Origin: Bacteroidota bacterium
GTDB taxonomy: Bacteria; Bacteroidota; Bacteroidia; Chitinophagales; Chitinophagaceae
Direction: 5' to 3'
Assembly (NCBI GenBank): GCA_023426425.1
Contig: JAFAAT010000320.1
Location: 1 to 15,199 of the forward strand
DNA: 15,199 nt
Position 1 is the first letter of the stretch. Every line of letters begins with the position of its first letter. A program made the position numbers and the translations under genes. Under the pieces are notes generated by a model. That model made no database searches. It was not told the DNA's origin and saw only the letters and a program-made list of their open reading frames with translations. This document shows, piece after piece, positions 14,871 through 15,199 of the stretch.

Positions 14871-15199
14871 ATGAAGTATCTGATTCCTGAGGCAAAGCAG
14901 CCCGGCGATGTATTCTGTATCATGTCTGTAGCTTTGAACACTCGGCAGGATGGTGTGGTGTATTTGTTCCTGACGCTGGACGTGGCTTCCACCTACATTA
15001 TTCAAAACGAAGTTGAGCGGGGGGATGAGATTGAATACTTGCTAAAGCATATTCAGAAGCTTCTTGAGCATCCGCAGATGCAGGAGCGGGCAGAACCATT
15101 TACGATCGTACTTCCGGAGTATGAAGCGTATGCAGATCAGATTGATGCGCTGATCGGGCCGCGTGGTGGATCACTGGTGATCAATGAAGAGTATACGGC
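14871..15199 (+). CDS. Unidentified protein, N-terminal part (truncated by window edge)
   Basis: An open frame of at least 109 codons starts at ATG 14871 and runs off the right edge. I do not recognise the product. It has no signal peptide or membrane segment. The opening (PGDVFCIMSVALNT, then VVYLFLTLDVASTYII, then a helix DEIEYLLKHIQKLLEH) faintly recalls the first strands and helix of an integrase-core (RNase H-like) domain, but the expected first catalytic Asp is not at its place, so I do not call it a transposase. The same frame stays open upstream to 14808 with protein-like sequence but without a usual start codon, so the start could be further left or the gene could be a remnant. The protein-like residue pattern and end-to-end open frame support a real CDS. 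Confidence 0.55.
   Translation, partial: MKYLIPEAKQPGDVFCIMSVALNTRQDGVVYLFLTLDVASTYIIQNEVERGDEIEYLLKHIQKLLEHPQMQERAEPFTIVLPEYEAYADQIDALIGPRGGSLVINEEYT

Noticed and set aside
14801..14992. Minus-strand open frame of 63 codons
   Set aside because: It is antisense to the better-supported plus-strand frame, has no recognisable motif and a composition typical of a shadow frame.

Overview
The window looks like part of a Bacteroidota genome, probably a Cytophagales- or Chitinophagales-type organism. This is inferred from protein style, moderate GC, weak Shine-Dalgarno sequences and tightly overlapping genes; it is not proven. Positions 2-14226 hold one plus-strand gene train that reads as the distal part of an aryl-polyene (APE) / flexirubin-type pigment cluster. 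The start of the cluster lies left of the window.

Layout: the 3' end of an acyl carrier protein (2-187), an active FabF-like ketosynthase (198-1397), a chain-length-factor-like ketosynthase without the catalytic triad (1397-2470), a membrane-anchored NodB-type deacetylase (2452-3219), a LolA-like periplasmic carrier (3209-3841), a LolB-like lipoprotein whose signal sequence is joined to its body only through a T10 tract (3819-4441), a FabZ/ApeP-like dehydratase (4469-4843), a GT2-DUF2062 glycosyltransferase (4915-6120), a 1228-residue MMPL exporter fused to an acyltransferase and a methyltransferase-like tail (6114-9800), a CrtI/RetSat-like FAD oxidoreductase (9797-11311), a lipoprotein N-terminal-nucleophile (C45/AAT-type) acyltransferase or hydrolase (11318-12937) and a PaaK-like adenylating enzyme (12934-14226). 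Most junctions overlap or are nearly contiguous, which fits a single operon. The only wide gap is 71 bp, before the glycosyltransferase.

Working model (inference): ACP, KS:CLF and dehydratase extend and dehydrate a polyene. The PaaK-like enzyme may activate an aryl or acyl starter. The acyltransferase, glycosyltransferase, deacetylase and C45-like enzyme would attach or remodel a lipid or sugar carrier. MMPL, LolA-like and LolB-like proteins would move the lipidic product to the outer membrane. Ketoreductase, ammonia-lyase and DarA/DarB genes are not in the window, so APE and flexirubin cannot be told apart here.

After 14226 about 640 bp carry no convincing gene but several palindromes and hairpins. 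A truncated plus-strand CDS follows (14871 to the right edge). It is unidentified, with only a faint resemblance to an integrase-core fold. The most noteworthy single observation is the T10 homopolymer that splits the lipoprotein signal peptide from its mature domain.
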